Shown piece by piece: positions 31,326-45,478 of a stretch of 64,000 bases of DNA. The number at the start of each line of letters is the position of its first letter. The stretch's first letter is position 1. The position numbers and the translations under genes were made by a program. Source of the DNA: Cyclina sinensis (lineage: Eukaryota; Mollusca; Bivalvia; Venerida; Veneridae); the NCBI GenBank assembly GCA_012932295.1, contig JAAONU010000009.1, forward strand, positions 5,940,203 to 6,004,202. The letters are read 5' to 3'. Under the pieces are notes generated by a model. That model saw only the letters and a program-made list of their open reading frames with translations. It did not search any database and had not been told where the DNA came from.

Positions 31326-33509
31326 TAGTAAATTGTGTTCCAAAGAACTAAGGCTATGATGTTTTTACTGGATTTGTTATTTTGTCGAATTGAAATGCAT
31401 TCCTTTTCCCTGCAAAAGTCATTCCTGCAATGAATTCTCAAGCATGATTTTCCAAATTTTACATTATTTACTGCGATAATTCCAAATGTTCCAAAAAAGC
31501 TATATTAATCATCTCATTCTTTCTGCAACATACCTCATGTTAACGCTTCATGCAAAATTTCATTATATTTGGATTTTTGATAAGATCAGCAGCAATTTTC
31601 CACCATATATCAGGGTTACGCATTCAGTTCAATTTGCTTTTTAACTTTGATGATTTTATTTGTATCTAAATGGTACAATATCTGCGTTTTCAGTATCATA
31701 TTAGATTTGTCCGTGTATGCATACAAGTTTAGTCTTTTGTTAGTCTCCTATCACCCCGAAATGTTATTGTCAAGGATATGAAATTCGTTTTCGGTAGATG
31801 ATAAGCCTGTAAATAACGAAACTCCGTCAAAATCTGCCACCTGTTTGGTACAGTAGCAAGTTATTTGTTACATAAATGATAACTTTACTCTCATGAAACG
31901 AAAATCAGTAACTTAGTTAATATCTAGTGTGCACATTCTAATATTGGATGCATGCTACTGTGTATTAGCATGGACTGATAAATTCATTGTAGAACAAAGG
32001 GGATATCTCATGTGTATTAATTATGTTTGTAATGTTTTTAGACAGATAAAGGGTTTCATCCATAACATGAACACACATGTATATGCATCAATACTTTCCA
32101 CCTGTGCCGTATGGTATAATTATTAATTTTAATAATTTGATATATTTCATAACTACAAGATAGATACAAATCATCGCATAATATTAAATTTAATCTTATA
32201 CGCCAAATTTTAAACAAAATTGATCAATAAATAGGAAAAAAGGCTATACATGCTGAACCGACCTTTTGAACAAATGTTTAAAGTAACATTTGCACATAAG
32301 CATTACAGTATGTGAAATAAATGAAAGCATCTTTTCACAGCTATAATTTAAAACGAAAGTGTCATATGTTTGCCTACTTTTTGCGAACAACGGACCTACA
32401 CTCGTGAGATTCAACTGACTGTCGTCAAATATAAGATTCATATTTAAAATGTATTGAATTGTATTGTATTCAGTGTATTGTTATATTCTCTCTTTTCATG
32501 AGCTTGCAAAAAAAATCTAAGTGTCGATAATACAATGTATACACCTTTGATTGTATTCAAACGTTATTGGTCGGTTGCTAAAATGGAAAACTAGAAGACA
32601 TTAAAAATGTTATTATCATTTTTTTCAGAACGAAACATTTTATTCTATCTTCTAAAATGTTACAGCACTTAAAAATAACCACAAATTGTCAGATTCTGTC
32701 AAGAAGTTAACTCAAGTTTGAATTCTTCTGATCAATTAAGCTTAGAAAATTATTGGAGATATACCAAATATGCAAACGTGTTCCATGACTAGATAAAACA
32801 TCAATGGAAATTTTAAACTCAAACTCTTTCTTTTTAAGCACTGAGCCTGATGTCGTTTTTTTCTACTTAAAAATTAAAAGAGGCATCATGTCGTATAACT
32901 TTAAACAGAATATATATGTTTCTGATATCTTTTTACAAAAATAACTGCATGAAATTCATTTCTTAAGCTGTAACTGCATTAAGAAATTTGTTACTGCTGT
33001 ACATGATTATAATTTCGATGATGTATATTTGCATTATATCACTTGTTGATACAGCGCCATGACTTGTTAAAACTTGTTTTTACAATTTACTTATAAATAA
33101 GCATCTGATAATTTATACGTTTGCTCGGGCGGAGATCTTGTCTAATAGAAACATTTATATATGCAGCGATAGTGTTTCCGCGTCATTAAGCTGTAACATG
33201 ATAGCGTATTTTAATATTATAAAAGTAACACTTATCTTGTGATTTATGGAAGAATTGTAACAGAATGATACCTCAATTAGAAATAATCATCGCGTATACA
33301 TCACAATAATTGAAATTAATGCAGCAGTATTTTTTTTCGTACATTAACTTTTACTTTGGAGTAAACGAGCTGCAAACAACTTTGATACACTGAAATAAAT
33401 TAAGGTCCAAAATACGTTAACTTAAGTTGTCAACAACTTTTTATAGTGTCCAATAGTTACAAGGGATGTTGGAAATGCGTTGTTTCCTTGCAAATTTATA
33501 ACCAAATTA
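31326..33509. other. AT-rich intergenic, no gene seen
   Basis: Short ORFs (for example 1929-32126 region plus strand, 32244-32441 minus strand) lack motifs, codon bias or splice context. Confidence 0.5.
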
Positions 33510-36500
33510 AATTTATTCAGATAACCTGTTGCCACATTTCTATAGTCTTATCATTTCCTACATTTAACAAAATCACGCTGCACACTGCAACACCTACTCA
33601 CGTCATCTGAGGGCAAAGTAATTGTTAATTACGACATTGTGTTACATAACTTCTATTAATAATATTTATCAAAACTCTTTCCTCGGTCCAGAGACACCAA
33701 CACTGTCCATGTTACTTGAAATACCAGCACCTGTTTGTACTTGTATTCGGTATCTAGCATGAAACAGACATATTCTTCTATTTTATCTTTCCTTTATTAT
33801 CGTTGACCGGTCGAAAGTTACGAAACAGCGGAAGTGCAATTTTATCAATTTACTACTGGAAAAGAAATTATCCAGACATTACTGACGTATTTGTTTTCTA
33901 TAAGATGACACCGACAAAATAAAAGTCTCTTGGTCATAGATTAAAATAAACTGGTGTGTTGTCTTTGGATAATATTGATGTCAAACGGGATAGTGTAACT
34001 TGGATAATCATTTACCATAAACGACATTTCTTTTAAAGAGGCATATTCCAAAACTTTGAGCATTCCTTTTTTTCAAAATATTAAAATATAAAACGATATT
34101 GAATTGATTATTCTCCAATGTCAAAATAAAAAAAATCTTAGTACATATATAAACTGAATACGCTTAAATTATTCTTTCTATAGAAAGTTGTTGGGCTGAT
34201 ATGACTTATTACTTATTTCAAATTACAGTTAGATGATGAATTTATATCTGAGAGAAAAATGTAAGTATATGTTCTTTTTACAAAAAAGAAAGAAAGTTTC
34301 ATCTTTGCACATGAAACTTTACTTTGAACAAGTATATAGTATTGTAAAATTATGGAAAAATTGCCCTTTGATTCTAGTCAATATTCAAAGCTTTTAATAC
34401 TTCAGACAGACAAACAGTCAATTTTCTTTTTCGTCAATTATGCTTGTAAGCCCTTTATGACATGACAAATAAATAACATAATAATCGAAAAGCGAAAACA
34501 TATAATCATATATGATACGTATAAAGGTATTAATATTTATTACTTTATACAGTATTCTTCGTTTTTGTACAAACATTTGTCATTGAAATAATTCCTATTA
34601 GTGGAAAAGTAACCCATCAATGCCTAGTGTCTACAAACGTAGACATAGGAAAATGTGCAGACCAAGATCAGAAGCCGCAACATGCGGCATCTGGTCAGGG
34701 ACTTAACTGTTTGCGTAAAGGAGTTCATCAGTATGCAGTCTCATTGGGTTTTATTTGGTCTTAATGTGCTTATTTAAATGATGTTAGGCGTCTTTGAAAT
34801 CCATCTGATTTTAAAGGTCGCCAGGGTGGTATAAATGATACCAGATGGACATTCGCAATTGTAATTTACAAAAAAGTCATTTTAAATAACAAAGGTTAGA
34901 AGGACTAACATCACAAAAAATAGATCTTTGTATTTGTTGGAAAGAAAACGTTAAAAAGCTTCTTTTTATTCTGCTTGCTCGCATTTTGCTACTGACTGTT
35001 CCTTCCTGGTAAAATCAAGAACTTAGCGTCTGTAACCAGCCTTATATTTCGATAAAAATATATTTACAATTGTACTTTTAAGAATACCATTTAATTTTTG
35101 TTTTAAAAATAAGGAAATACTTAGTCTACTTTAATATATTTCAAAGTTCACAATGGCTTTTTTTCAAATTAAAGCAAAACAATTCCATGGTGAATAATTT
35201 TTCTGTTCGTGCCTTTGTACTAGTATGTGTTTGTATAATAATTATTTTTTAAACTTCTACTCATTAATGTCTTTCAAGAAATATCTTTGTTTACCCAGAG
35301 TCTTGCTAAATGTCTAGATCATCGTTTCCATTTGGACGAATTTTAATTGATGAGACGACAGTTGGTACTTTAACTATTGGGTGAGATTAAAAACAGTCGA
35401 AACCTGAACCATACAAAGCTGAGAACTAAAATAGTGGAAACATAAACCAATCAGAGGCTAGAACAAAAACAAAGGATATTTTTAACATTCATAGATAAAA
35501 AAGGAAAAGTGAACAAATCGTAGCTACGAACACTGGATATCTTATATAATTCAAAGCTGAAATTGTAGAAAAAATAACCATTCGGCGCTTAGAACAGTGA
35601 ACATTGGAGAAAAAAACATAACTGAAATAGTACAATCAATCGCGTGGACCAGTGGAAAATAAACGAACTGAGTATCATGACTGAACATTTTGAAAATTAA
35701 ACGTGTTTTGCTGATAACAGTGACAATTTATGTTTTAGTGAAATAGTATAAATCTTTAAAACTTATTGCTCAGAATAAAGATGTTTAAAGAATTAAAAAC
35801 TTTGGAATGAACAAAAACCTGAACAGAGCTTTTATATGTTGAAAGAAATATAAAACATTATGCCTAAGGTTGCATTGCTGAATTAATACCTTGATGTATC
35901 TTTTTTATGTATTTTTAATATGCACAAGGAATGGACAGCTGCAGTAGAAACAATGAAATACAATGTATACATATAACAGTACATAATAAATATAATATCA
36001 TGCATCATTCTATATCTAATTCTAGCATCAACTTGTCGACGTCCATATGTACCAAGTGGCAGACCAACATAAATGTATTTTCTATTGTCACTGCCAGTCT
36101 TACTGATGTACTTGAATTATGTACTAAACAAACCAAAGTTCTGAAAGTTCAACTAGATGAAAACCTTTTGTTACGTGGGCAAAGTCGCAACATATGTACT
36201 TATCGAACAGAAATTTTTTGTACGTATTATTATAGGGTTTGACTTTGCAAACAAAATAAGTGTACCTAGTTCACCTGTTCAATTCTAACGTTCGGCAAAT
36301 AAGTTTTCAAAGAACTAGTATGGTTTTCATTGTAAATGTTCGATAAGCGTATAATATGCGAACCCGAGATAATAGGCATTTATGATATTCATTCTAGTCT
36401 TGAACGAATTGACTTTACTGGCTTATGCATTTTTGTGGGCGGGATGTTTAAACTGACAAACTTTCTTTAAATGTATGACATTGGAAATTACCTTAACTTT

Positions 36501-37990
36501 CATAAGTTTTTATGTCAAAGTCACAATATACAGTTTATATAGTTAATATAGATTATGTAGGGCACTTGCAATGAGATTCATCTCTATCACCATATTTTAT
36601 GCATGATTATCATATTACACATGTAAGTCGGTTTATGTAGTTCATTTATGTATGAACGTTTAGTTGGTTTTTCTTTGACACTCTGAATACACTAAAAATC
36701 ATTTGTTCTTTCAGTTAACTTTACCCATCCAAATGTGAGGTACAGCGAATGTTTGAATTAGTAGTTTAGTCAAAATCAGATTCGTTATATAATTGGTCAA
36801 TGTCCTCAAGTAATCACTTAGATTTTGTTGCAGTGCTCTATTTTTGGCATTGTAGTGAAAGAAAAATTTATTGATAAGCAACATACTAAAGTCCTGCAAA
36901 CTGAAAATGCCAAAATATTCAAATTTAAAAAAAAATGTTTGATAATGCATGTTTGTCGTTTATATCGCACAGTTTCCAAAACGTATGACTTCTGGAATAA
37001 CACTTTTTTCTCTGTCAGAAGGTATAGAATAATTGCTTTTTATTAACTGTTTATATCTTACATTATTTTAAATTTCCTTTAACTTTTTGTTTGTAAAATG
37101 AAAACCTGTTATCTCGTGATCCTTATGCTTTTTGTCAATAAAGAGTGTAATATATGAGTAGAGTGCAGGGTTCAGATGTAGATATAACACTATTTTTGCC
37201 ACAAATCAGTACTTAGTACTGATTCGAATCTTAATTTAGCTTTAATAAAAGATATCAAGTTATATTTGTTTGTATAGCTTGTTTAAAATAAAGTAATAAA
37301 TTGTTATGTATATGCTTTAACTATTGTTGAGTAATATTTATAAAGATCGGAAATGATTTATATATCTATATATTTTCAAATAAGTTATAAAGTATGGGAA
37401 ATATAACCAATAAGATATGGTCGAAGTTAGAAAAGGAACAATGATCAGCATGTGATATATTGTACAAGAGTTCAAAGGAAACTTCAGCATGCATGACTAT
37501 TCACATAAATGAATAAATTTGTTTAGAATGTTTCGAAGTTAAATTAAAATTTGATATCTTATTTCAAATATAAGATTTTATGCAAACTGTATAAATATTT
37601 ATCTGCATTCACTAAATCAAAGTTAACAACAGACGACAGGAATAGTGTTGTACGTTATTTTATGTATGCATTTTAAGTTGTATATAATTGACTGACAAAG
37701 AAGATTTTTCATGTTTGAATAAAGCATTGTTTAGATTTGATTAAAACAAAATAAATACATATGAAATATGATTTCTGTGTGACAATAGCTAACATAATAA
37801 GGTCGCTCCAACTTATTTTTGTAAAATATAATTATGTTATACACCTGTCAACTTCAATGATAAGCAAAGTCACTTATTTTATCCTGTAGATGTAACCTAT
37901 TTCAAGACTTTTTTGGCCATTCATTTTAGCCATCTATTTTGCAACTAACTGTTTTGCTTGTAACTACTTAGAATTTTGATTTATTTTGTG
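33510..37990 (+). repeat. Non-coding tandem module, copy 1
   Basis: It comprises a 33.5-34.5 kb part (also echoed at 0.15-0.66 kb), a 34.6-35.9 kb part (recurs at 44.1-45.3 kb) and a 35.93-37.97 kb part (recurs at 38.0-41.6 kb and, interrupted, at 45.3-49.5 kb). Anchor words are GTACTTGAATTATGTACTAA (about 36110), GTTACGTGGGCAAAG (about 36172), TTTTTGTGGGCGGGATG (about 36430) and TTGATATCTTATTTCAAATA (about 37550). No conserved ORF was seen. Orientation + is arbitrary. Confidence 0.7.
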
Positions 37991-38988
37991 TTCCACTTCT
38001 AAGAAATGAATAGCAGTATATATTATAAAATACAATGTGTATAATATTACGAATCATTCTATATCTAACTCTAGCGTCAAATCGTCGCCGTCAACTTGTA
38101 CAAAGTAGCGAAATAATATTAAGGTATTTTTTATTTTAACTGCCAGTTTTACTTATGTACTTGAATTATGTACTAAACAAACTAATGTAGTGAAGGGTAC
38201 ATAAATCAAGTAGATGAAATATTTTTGTTACGTGGGCAAAGTTGCAGTACATGTACTTATCGAACAGAAAAGTCATTGTACGTATTATTATAGGGTATGA
38301 CTTTGCAAACAAAGCAAGTGTACCTCACCTGTTCAATTCCAACGTTCGGCAGATAAGTGTTCAAAGATCTATTCAGGTTTTTTTTAATGTATATGTTTGA
38401 TAAGCGTATAATATGCGAAGGTACTCATATTTGTTTCAAAAGGAGAATGTGTACATCCGTGCCCGGTTAAAGATAATAAGCTCACGAGACTAAATTTATT
38501 GATATTCACACTAATCTTGAACGAATTGACATTACTGGCTTAAGCATTTTTGTGGGCGGGATGCTAAAATTGACAAATTTTCTTTAAATGTATGACATTG
38601 GAAATTACCTTAACTTACATAATTTTTTTATGTCAAAGTGACATATACAGTACAGTGTTATAGGGGACTTGCAAACAGGATTCATCTCTATTACTGTATT
38701 TTATGCATGATTATCATATTAAGTCGGTTTATGTGGTTCATTTATGTATGAACTTTTACTTGGTGCTTCTTGTACTGTGTCTGAATACACTAGAAATCAC
38801 TAGTTCTTTCAGTTATTTATTCCTATCCAAATGTGAAGTATAGTGCATGTTAGCCTGACTAATTTAGTCAAAATTAATTTCGTTATATAATTGGTCAATG
38901 TCCACAAAATATCCTCACTTAGATTTGGTTGCAAACTACTTTACCTTTGGTCTCGCAATGAACAATTTATTTATAAGCAACATATTTA

Positions 38989-40135
38989 GTTTAAACTTAT
39001 TTATTTCTCAATATGTACAAATTACACAAACAAATATTACATAAATAAATAGTAATCATAGAAAAGGATCAGAATGGAAGACTTTAAGTCTTATGAAATT
39101 CTTCTCATTAAATAGAAGTTAGCAAATAATAGGTGCGTATTAGTTTATATACTTACGTCTGAGAAATTTAATACAAAGATGAAAAATAAAGTTAACAAAG
39201 ATATATATATGAGAAAAAAATATAAAAAAAATATTTTAAACGGGAAAAAGTGAATGAACAAAATGTATGTTCAAATGAAAATCAGTATTTTTAGTAATGT
39301 TTTAAACAACATTTAACGAAAAATAAGGTAGAATAACAATAATAGTAAGAAAAAGAAAAAGAAATAAGATTGTCAACAATAGTCTTACTAATATAATATG
39401 TTAGCTTAATAAGAATATCAGAAAGAGTCAGAAGAATGAAATTAAACCAGGAGGATAAAGACAAAAAAGAAGGTTTTGTCTCACAACAGGTAATATTTTA
39501 TGTCGTAAAATGAATTTAAATAAATCGTTGTGTGTCTCGAATATAAGTGTGTACATGAGAAAAATAGTAGTATTTGCTTGATCAGAAAATGCTGGATTGC
39601 CATAAAGAAGAACGTTCAAATTAATATTTATATTATGAAGGTTATCGAATAGATTTCGGCGATAAACATGATATTTATACATATATAATATTTATATATA
39701 TTACATTCGAAAAAATATCGAAAATTACTTTCTACTTGACCACAAACACATAAGGGAGAAGGGGATACATTTTTTAGAAAGACATTGTAGTTAAGAGCAC
39801 TACATTTTGTGCGGAGTTTAGTATGAAGAATTTGCAATTTTCTATCACCAGTCTGAGAGTAAAAGTATTTTGGTGTTTGACGATTTTTTTCTTTTAAAAT
39901 GGTACTTGAAAGACGAAAGGGTAGGTATGTTGCGTACGTCAATGGGTAGATTATTCTAATCTCTTGTTGCAGTAGGAATAAAGGAATTGTAATAGAGAGT
40001 TGTTCTGGCATATGTTCCAGGGATATTTTCGGCATTTCGTAAGCTATATCTGTTATTAGAAGTGTGTGAGAGAAGAGAGGATAGATAATCTGGAGTCAAC
40101 CCGTGTTGCATTTTGTAAAATAAGACCAGTATACC
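38989..40135 (-). mobile_element. 5'-truncated LINE, 13-bp target duplication
   Basis: Minus-strand 3' end of a non-LTR retrotransposon. Frames read ILVLFYKMQHGLTPDYL, ARTTLYYNSFIPTATRD, KLRTKCSALNYNVFLKN and a Cys-rich PLCVCGQVESNFRYFFEC, typical of the region after the reverse transcriptase. At least two frameshifts separate the pieces, so it is dead. The 3' tail runs to about 38989. AGCAACATATTTA flanks both ends (38976-38988 and 40136-40148). The empty site in module copy 1 is at about 36880. Confidence 0.85.
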
Positions 40136-40145
40136 AGCAACATAT

Positions 40146-40583
40146 TTAAAGAGGCTGTACTCCAGATTTGACATAAAAAAAACATTTTCATAAATTATAC
40201 ATTTAGATGCCGTGAGATTATAACAACATAATATTTTACTTCAAAACTGATTATAAAAGTCAAAATAGAATAAAAAAAATATTTTCTCTCCAGCCTGATT
40301 TGAACCCCCCCCCCCCCAACCTCATGTTAACAAAACATTTCCTACGCTTTTACTGTCACCGCCATCGCCGCATGTGATATTACAGATATTTACTTTAAAT
40401 CTTATACGATATAGTTATATCGTCGCGTTACGGTATAGCACTTTGAAAGGGAAAAAATCAATTTATAATGTAATTTTTTGATTTTTTGTCAGTAAGTTAT
40501 TTTCTAAGCATTAGTCATAAATATTACAAGAAATTTATAATACAAGAAAACTTTCTTTTTTGTCATCTGGAGCACCCCTTTAA
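40146..40583. mobile_element. ~435-bp MITE flanked by TTAA, copy 2
   Basis: Same element as 25246-25688, highly similar throughout, with a poly-C expansion near 40306-40319. It is bounded by TTAA at 40146-40149 and 40580-40583. Its left end was later hit by the LINE, whose target duplication overlaps the TTAA. Confidence 0.8.
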
Positions 40584-41699
40584 GTGCTGCAAACTGAAAG
40601 TGCCAAAATTTTCATATTTAAAAAAAAAAAACACAGTTTCAAAAAAAAATATTTCTGGAATAAACCTGTTCTCTATCACAAGAATAGGATAGTTGCTGTT
40701 TTATGAACTGTCTATATCTTACATTTGTATGATTAAACAGTACTGTAAACTTCCTTTAATTTTTTATTTGTGAATTGAGCACTTGTTATCTCGTGTTCCT
40801 GATGTTTTTAGTTGTTGTTTTTTGTCAATATAGAATGTAATATATAAGTAGAGTGTAGGGTTCAAATGTATATATAACAATATTTTGGCCAAAACGCACT
40901 TAATAATGGCTCAAATCTTTATTAAGCTAAACTGAAAGGTATCAAGTTGTATTTGCTCGAATATTTTTTTAAATCAAGTAAGAAATTGTTATGTATATGA
41001 TTTACTATATTGATCTATACATTTTCAAATTCAGGTATAAAGTATGTTTAATATTACTAATAAGATATGGTTGAAGTTAGAATAGGAACATATTGCACAT
41101 CGTTATCTTAACTGAACTTCAAATTTATGAAAACGTATGTATCATATTGACTAAATTAGCTATAACAGACTCACAATGATCAGCATGTGTTATATTGTAC
41201 AATAGTTCAAAGGAAATTTCAACATGCATGTCTACTAAAAAAATGAATAAATTTGTTTAGAATGTTTCAAAGTTAAATTAAAATTTGATATCTTATTTCA
41301 AATATAAGATTTTATGCAAACTGTATAAATAATCATATGTATTCACTAAATCAAAGTTAACAACAGACAAGTGGAATATTGTTGTACGTTATGTTATGTA
41401 ATATGCTTTTTAAGCTGTCAATAATTGGCTTACAGAGAGGAGTGTTCGATGTTTAAATAAAGTGTTGTTAAGATTCGAATAAAACAAAAAATACATTTGA
41501 AAAACTGTTTTCTGTGTGACACTAGCGAACAAAATAAATTCGCTCCTTCTTATTGTAAAATATAATTATATTTTACACCTGTCAACTTCAATGATAAGCA
41601 AAGTTTTAAGTCAGTTATTTTTTATCCTGTTGATGTAACCTATTGTCAAGAATTCTTTGGCTATTTAGCCATCAATTTTGCAACTTTATTTATTCTGCC

Positions 41700-43000
41700 T
41701 TTTACGACTTAATATCGTTAATACAGTTAGATGATTACGTCATTTTACTATTTCATCAAGTCTGCGCGTTGTGTATATATTGAATAAAAAGCATAACAAA
41801 ACTGATGGTAAGTTACAGAAAATGTTTCCGAAAATGAAACTTGTCAGATATTTCCACGTCAGCTCAGAAGCGGGTAAAGCGAAAAAAGAGGTCTAAGAAG
41901 CTCAACAAGTCATGGAAACGCAACAGATAAAAGCAGTGATGCAAATCCAGTGCCATCCAGTATTATACCAAATACTTTAGTCACAATAGCAATGAATTTC
42001 CTACTACACAACGCTCGTTTAGTACGTTGCAGGAGACTTTAGATCTATGGTTTTTAACCCACCAAATAACAAAAAAAAAGTTCCTTTTATTACAGCCAAC
42101 CAAAACAACCAAGTTCACAGCAGATAAAAAAACAAATATGTGCTATATACCCGTTTTTATCGGTACAGTACTTTATTCGTTTATTGAATGATATTTCGAC
42201 TTATATCGTCCTTTTAAGGCAAGTCAAGGCGTTAAATTTGTTATTGCAATTAGCTACAGTGAATGCTGTGTGTGTTCACAGTGCGAATGCGCGTGCATGG
42301 CATATCATGCACCTCAAATTAATATTTTATCTTAATTTACATCTAAATTCCATGCGTTTCTTTTAGTGTGTGTGTGCCTGTTGCATACGATGTCTCACGG
42401 GTGTCATTTGGAATAGCAATGATGTTAGGTAAATGCGTTCCAGTTTATTAGGAAGCACTCACTAGCATTTGCACAATAATAAAACATTTGTATTATTTAT
42501 ATACGAAACTACAAACCTTAAACGTTTATTTGATATTGAAAACCATAGAGTGAATAATTCATTAACTCTGCTTTTTTATTTTTACGTCATTAAAAGAATA
42601 CAGAATGTCTCAGTTGTTATTTAGAACCATCTTGGTTTCTGAGATAACCAAGATTGATCTTTTTTGTCCTAATTAAGCCTAGTAGATTTTAAAGTCTATG
42701 GTGATATTTTTCTCACCGTTTACATCATAGTTTAATCATCTAACAGAAAAAAATTCAACAAGACTCTTACCGGCGTGATGTTTTTTTGTGTCTGTGAATA
42801 CTTAGTCGCTCAAGTGTAATCTGGGATAAATATTTTTTCAAGTACTTAGAGGTCAAATGCCACTACGGCATTTGCTTTTATACGTCGAGCCGATTATCGA
42901 AATAGTAAAACCTACAGTTTAAAATAAATCGGTTTTTTAATACTATTTGTTATACGAATTTTAGTACAATTATGGATTTTCTTTGGGGGGCATATCAGAC
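41700..43000 (+). repeat. Conserved non-coding module M4, copy 1
   Basis: Matches 49.6-51.2 kb and, more weakly, 55.85-56.65 kb. Shared words are GTCTGCGCGTTGTG / GTCCGCGCATTTTG, ACGTTGCAGGAGA-TTAGATCT, CATATCATGCACSTCAAAT and ATTTTATCTYGC. No ORF is shared: the counterpart of the 49806 ORF has stops here. Confidence 0.65.
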
Positions 43001-44090
43001 AGGATTTTCTACTGTTTACAACGGTGCTAGAAACACCCATCTTAAGCACCCATGTAAGATAAGTCGCGTGCTTTAAATGGTACAACATTCAACTAAGCTC
43101 TCTTTCTTAAATTGTGTTTTATCCCTTTATAGTTGATTTTACAAGGCTCAATCTTCCAAACTGAATGTTGATTGCTGATCTCAGAACCAGCTTTACGATA
43201 GGTAGGTAAAAGAGAGAATAAGAAATATTAAACCAAAACATTGAACGTCTCAGCTATTGTTTTTTTGTTTGTTTTTTTTTTTTATTTAAAAGATGCAGAT
43301 AATTGAAATTCTAGATTTACATAACACGAACGTTCAGAATTTAGCTGTACACAACACAAACTAATTCAAACATTTCAAAGAAAATTAAATTTTATCAAGA
43401 AAGTGCATCGAAGGAGGCGTTGCCTTTAAAATGGCTCTACTGCCTTATTTCGGCACGTGCTATGGGTTTTGCAATGTTATATCATGCGAAATTTTATGCC
43501 TAACAATTAATGAACTAAGACATGGTTAATACTTATGCATTAAGTATTATAAGTATTATGATGTGAATGCACCAAGAGCGAAAAATAAATCTTATGCAAC
43601 TGACAGGAAAATTTGAAGCAGTTACTCCAATTTAGTGCTTACGTTTTTGAAACCCATAACAAAGAAAATACGAGATCGTTTTAGATTTTTCAAGCTTAGT
43701 TTTGTGTGAAACAGAAACTTCTCAAGAAGTGTTTTTAAATGTCGTTTTTTTTTTCAGTAATTCATTCAAACACATTGTGACTTTGCTTGTTGTTATTTGT
43801 GCACATTTTCATAAGCGTAAACGTTTAAGCTGTGGGTGCTCTACACCACAAGAACAACATCTCTTAACATATCAAAACACAAAGATAACTTGACTGTTAA
43901 ACATTTAGTGCTCAAAGTTGTAATATTAATGGATTTAAAATAGTGTATTACAAAAAATTATACTGTTTATGTTTTAGTTGCAAATAATACTGGTTACATC
44001 TGAGTTGTAGATTAAAGCAGCAGATAATACTGGTTATATTTTAGTATACTGTTTATATTTAAGTAGTAGATAAATGGCCTGATTTTTGGT
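43001..44090. other. AT-rich intergenic
   Basis: No gene or known repeat recognised. Confidence 0.45.
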
Positions 44091-45478
44091 ACGGCAATCA
44101 ATTGTCATCTTTTGTTAAAGTGACCAGTATAAAATCTCTCTGGGCTTTATTTGGTCTTTTTGTGCTGATTCAAATGCCGTTAGGCGACTTTTAAATCCTC
44201 CTGAGGTTGCTGAGGCGGTGCAAATGATACGAGATGGACACTCGCAATGGCAATTTACAAAACTTCTTTTTATATAACAAAAGTTAGAAAGATTAACATC
44301 ACAAAAAAGTAAATTAGATTTTTGTATTTATCGAAAAGAATACATTGATAAACTGCAGTGGCCAGCCTGACATTGGTAAAAAGTAACGACGTGTAAATTT
44401 TGTATTCTGCTTGGTCGCATTTTGCTACTGACTGTTCCGTTCAGGTACAAATCAAGAATTTAGCGTCTGTAACCAGCCTTATGTTTTGAGAAAATATATA
44501 TACATTTGTACATTTCAGAATACCATTAAAGTTTTGTTTTAAAATAAATAACTACTAAGACTACTTTAAAATATTTCAAAGTTTAAAATATCTTTTTAGA
44601 ATCCATAATTACATAAAAGTATTTTGAAACAAATGCGAATACGTTTATAGAAATGACATTTTCATCAGATTAAAGATGATTTCAAGGTGAATAATTCTAA
44701 ATGTTCGTGCCTTTGTACTAGTGTGTGTACTGGTATGTGTTTGTATTAGACTTATATTCAAAGTTCTAATCATTAATGTCTTTCAAGAAATATCTTTGTT
44801 TACCCAGAGACTTGGTAAATGTCCTGATTGTCGTTTCCATTGGGACAAGTTCAATGTTGAAACAACACTGGATAATTTAACCATTGGCTGAGAACAAAAA
44901 CAGTTGATACCTGAACCATACATAGCTGAGAACTAAAATAGTTGATTCCTAAACCAATCAGAGTTGAAAACAAAAACAGAGGATATGCAATCTTAGATAA
45001 AACCCAAAAAGGAAAAGTTAAATAACTTGTAGCTTTAAACAATGAATACCTTAAATAATTCATAGTTGACATTGTGGAAAAAATAACCTTTCAGCGCGTA
45101 GAACAATGAAAATTGAAAGAAAACATAACTGAAATAGTGAAAAGGTAACAATTAATTGTTTGGGCCAGTGGAGATTAACTAACGCATAGTTCAAAATATT
45201 GAAAATAAACCGTCTTTTTATTAGATTGACTAATCATCTGAACAGAGCTTTCATCGTTAACAAAAATATAAAACATTAGGGTGCATTGCTGAATCAATAC
45301 AATGATGTATATTTTTCTTTTGTTTTATTGTTTGTAAGAAATGGAAAACTGTATATATTATAGAATACAATGTATATCTTTGACAGTACGTAATATAATA
45401 GTATTCATCATTCTATTTTTTAATTCTAGCATCAATTCGCCGACGTCTGTTTGCACCAAGTGGCGGACCAACATACTA
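44091..45478 (+). repeat. Non-coding tandem module, copy 3 (left part)
   Basis: Aligns with 34.73-36.05 kb: GTTAGGCGACTTTTAAATCC, GATTAACATCACAAAAAA, CGCATTTTGCTACTGACTGT, GTCTTTCAAGAAATATCTTT, CCAAGTGGCGGACCAACAT. Confidence 0.75.

Larger units (their letters stand above)
37991..41700 (+). repeat. Non-coding tandem module, copy 2, with LINE and MITE inserted
   Basis: Aligns with 35.93-37.97 kb: GTACTTGAATTATGTACTAA at about 38157, GTTACGTGGGCAAAG at about 38228, TTTTTGTGGGCGGGATG at about 38549. It is broken at 38976-40583 by a LINE fragment and a MITE, after which the alignment resumes (GCTGCAAACTGAAAGTGCC versus 36894). Confidence 0.75.
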
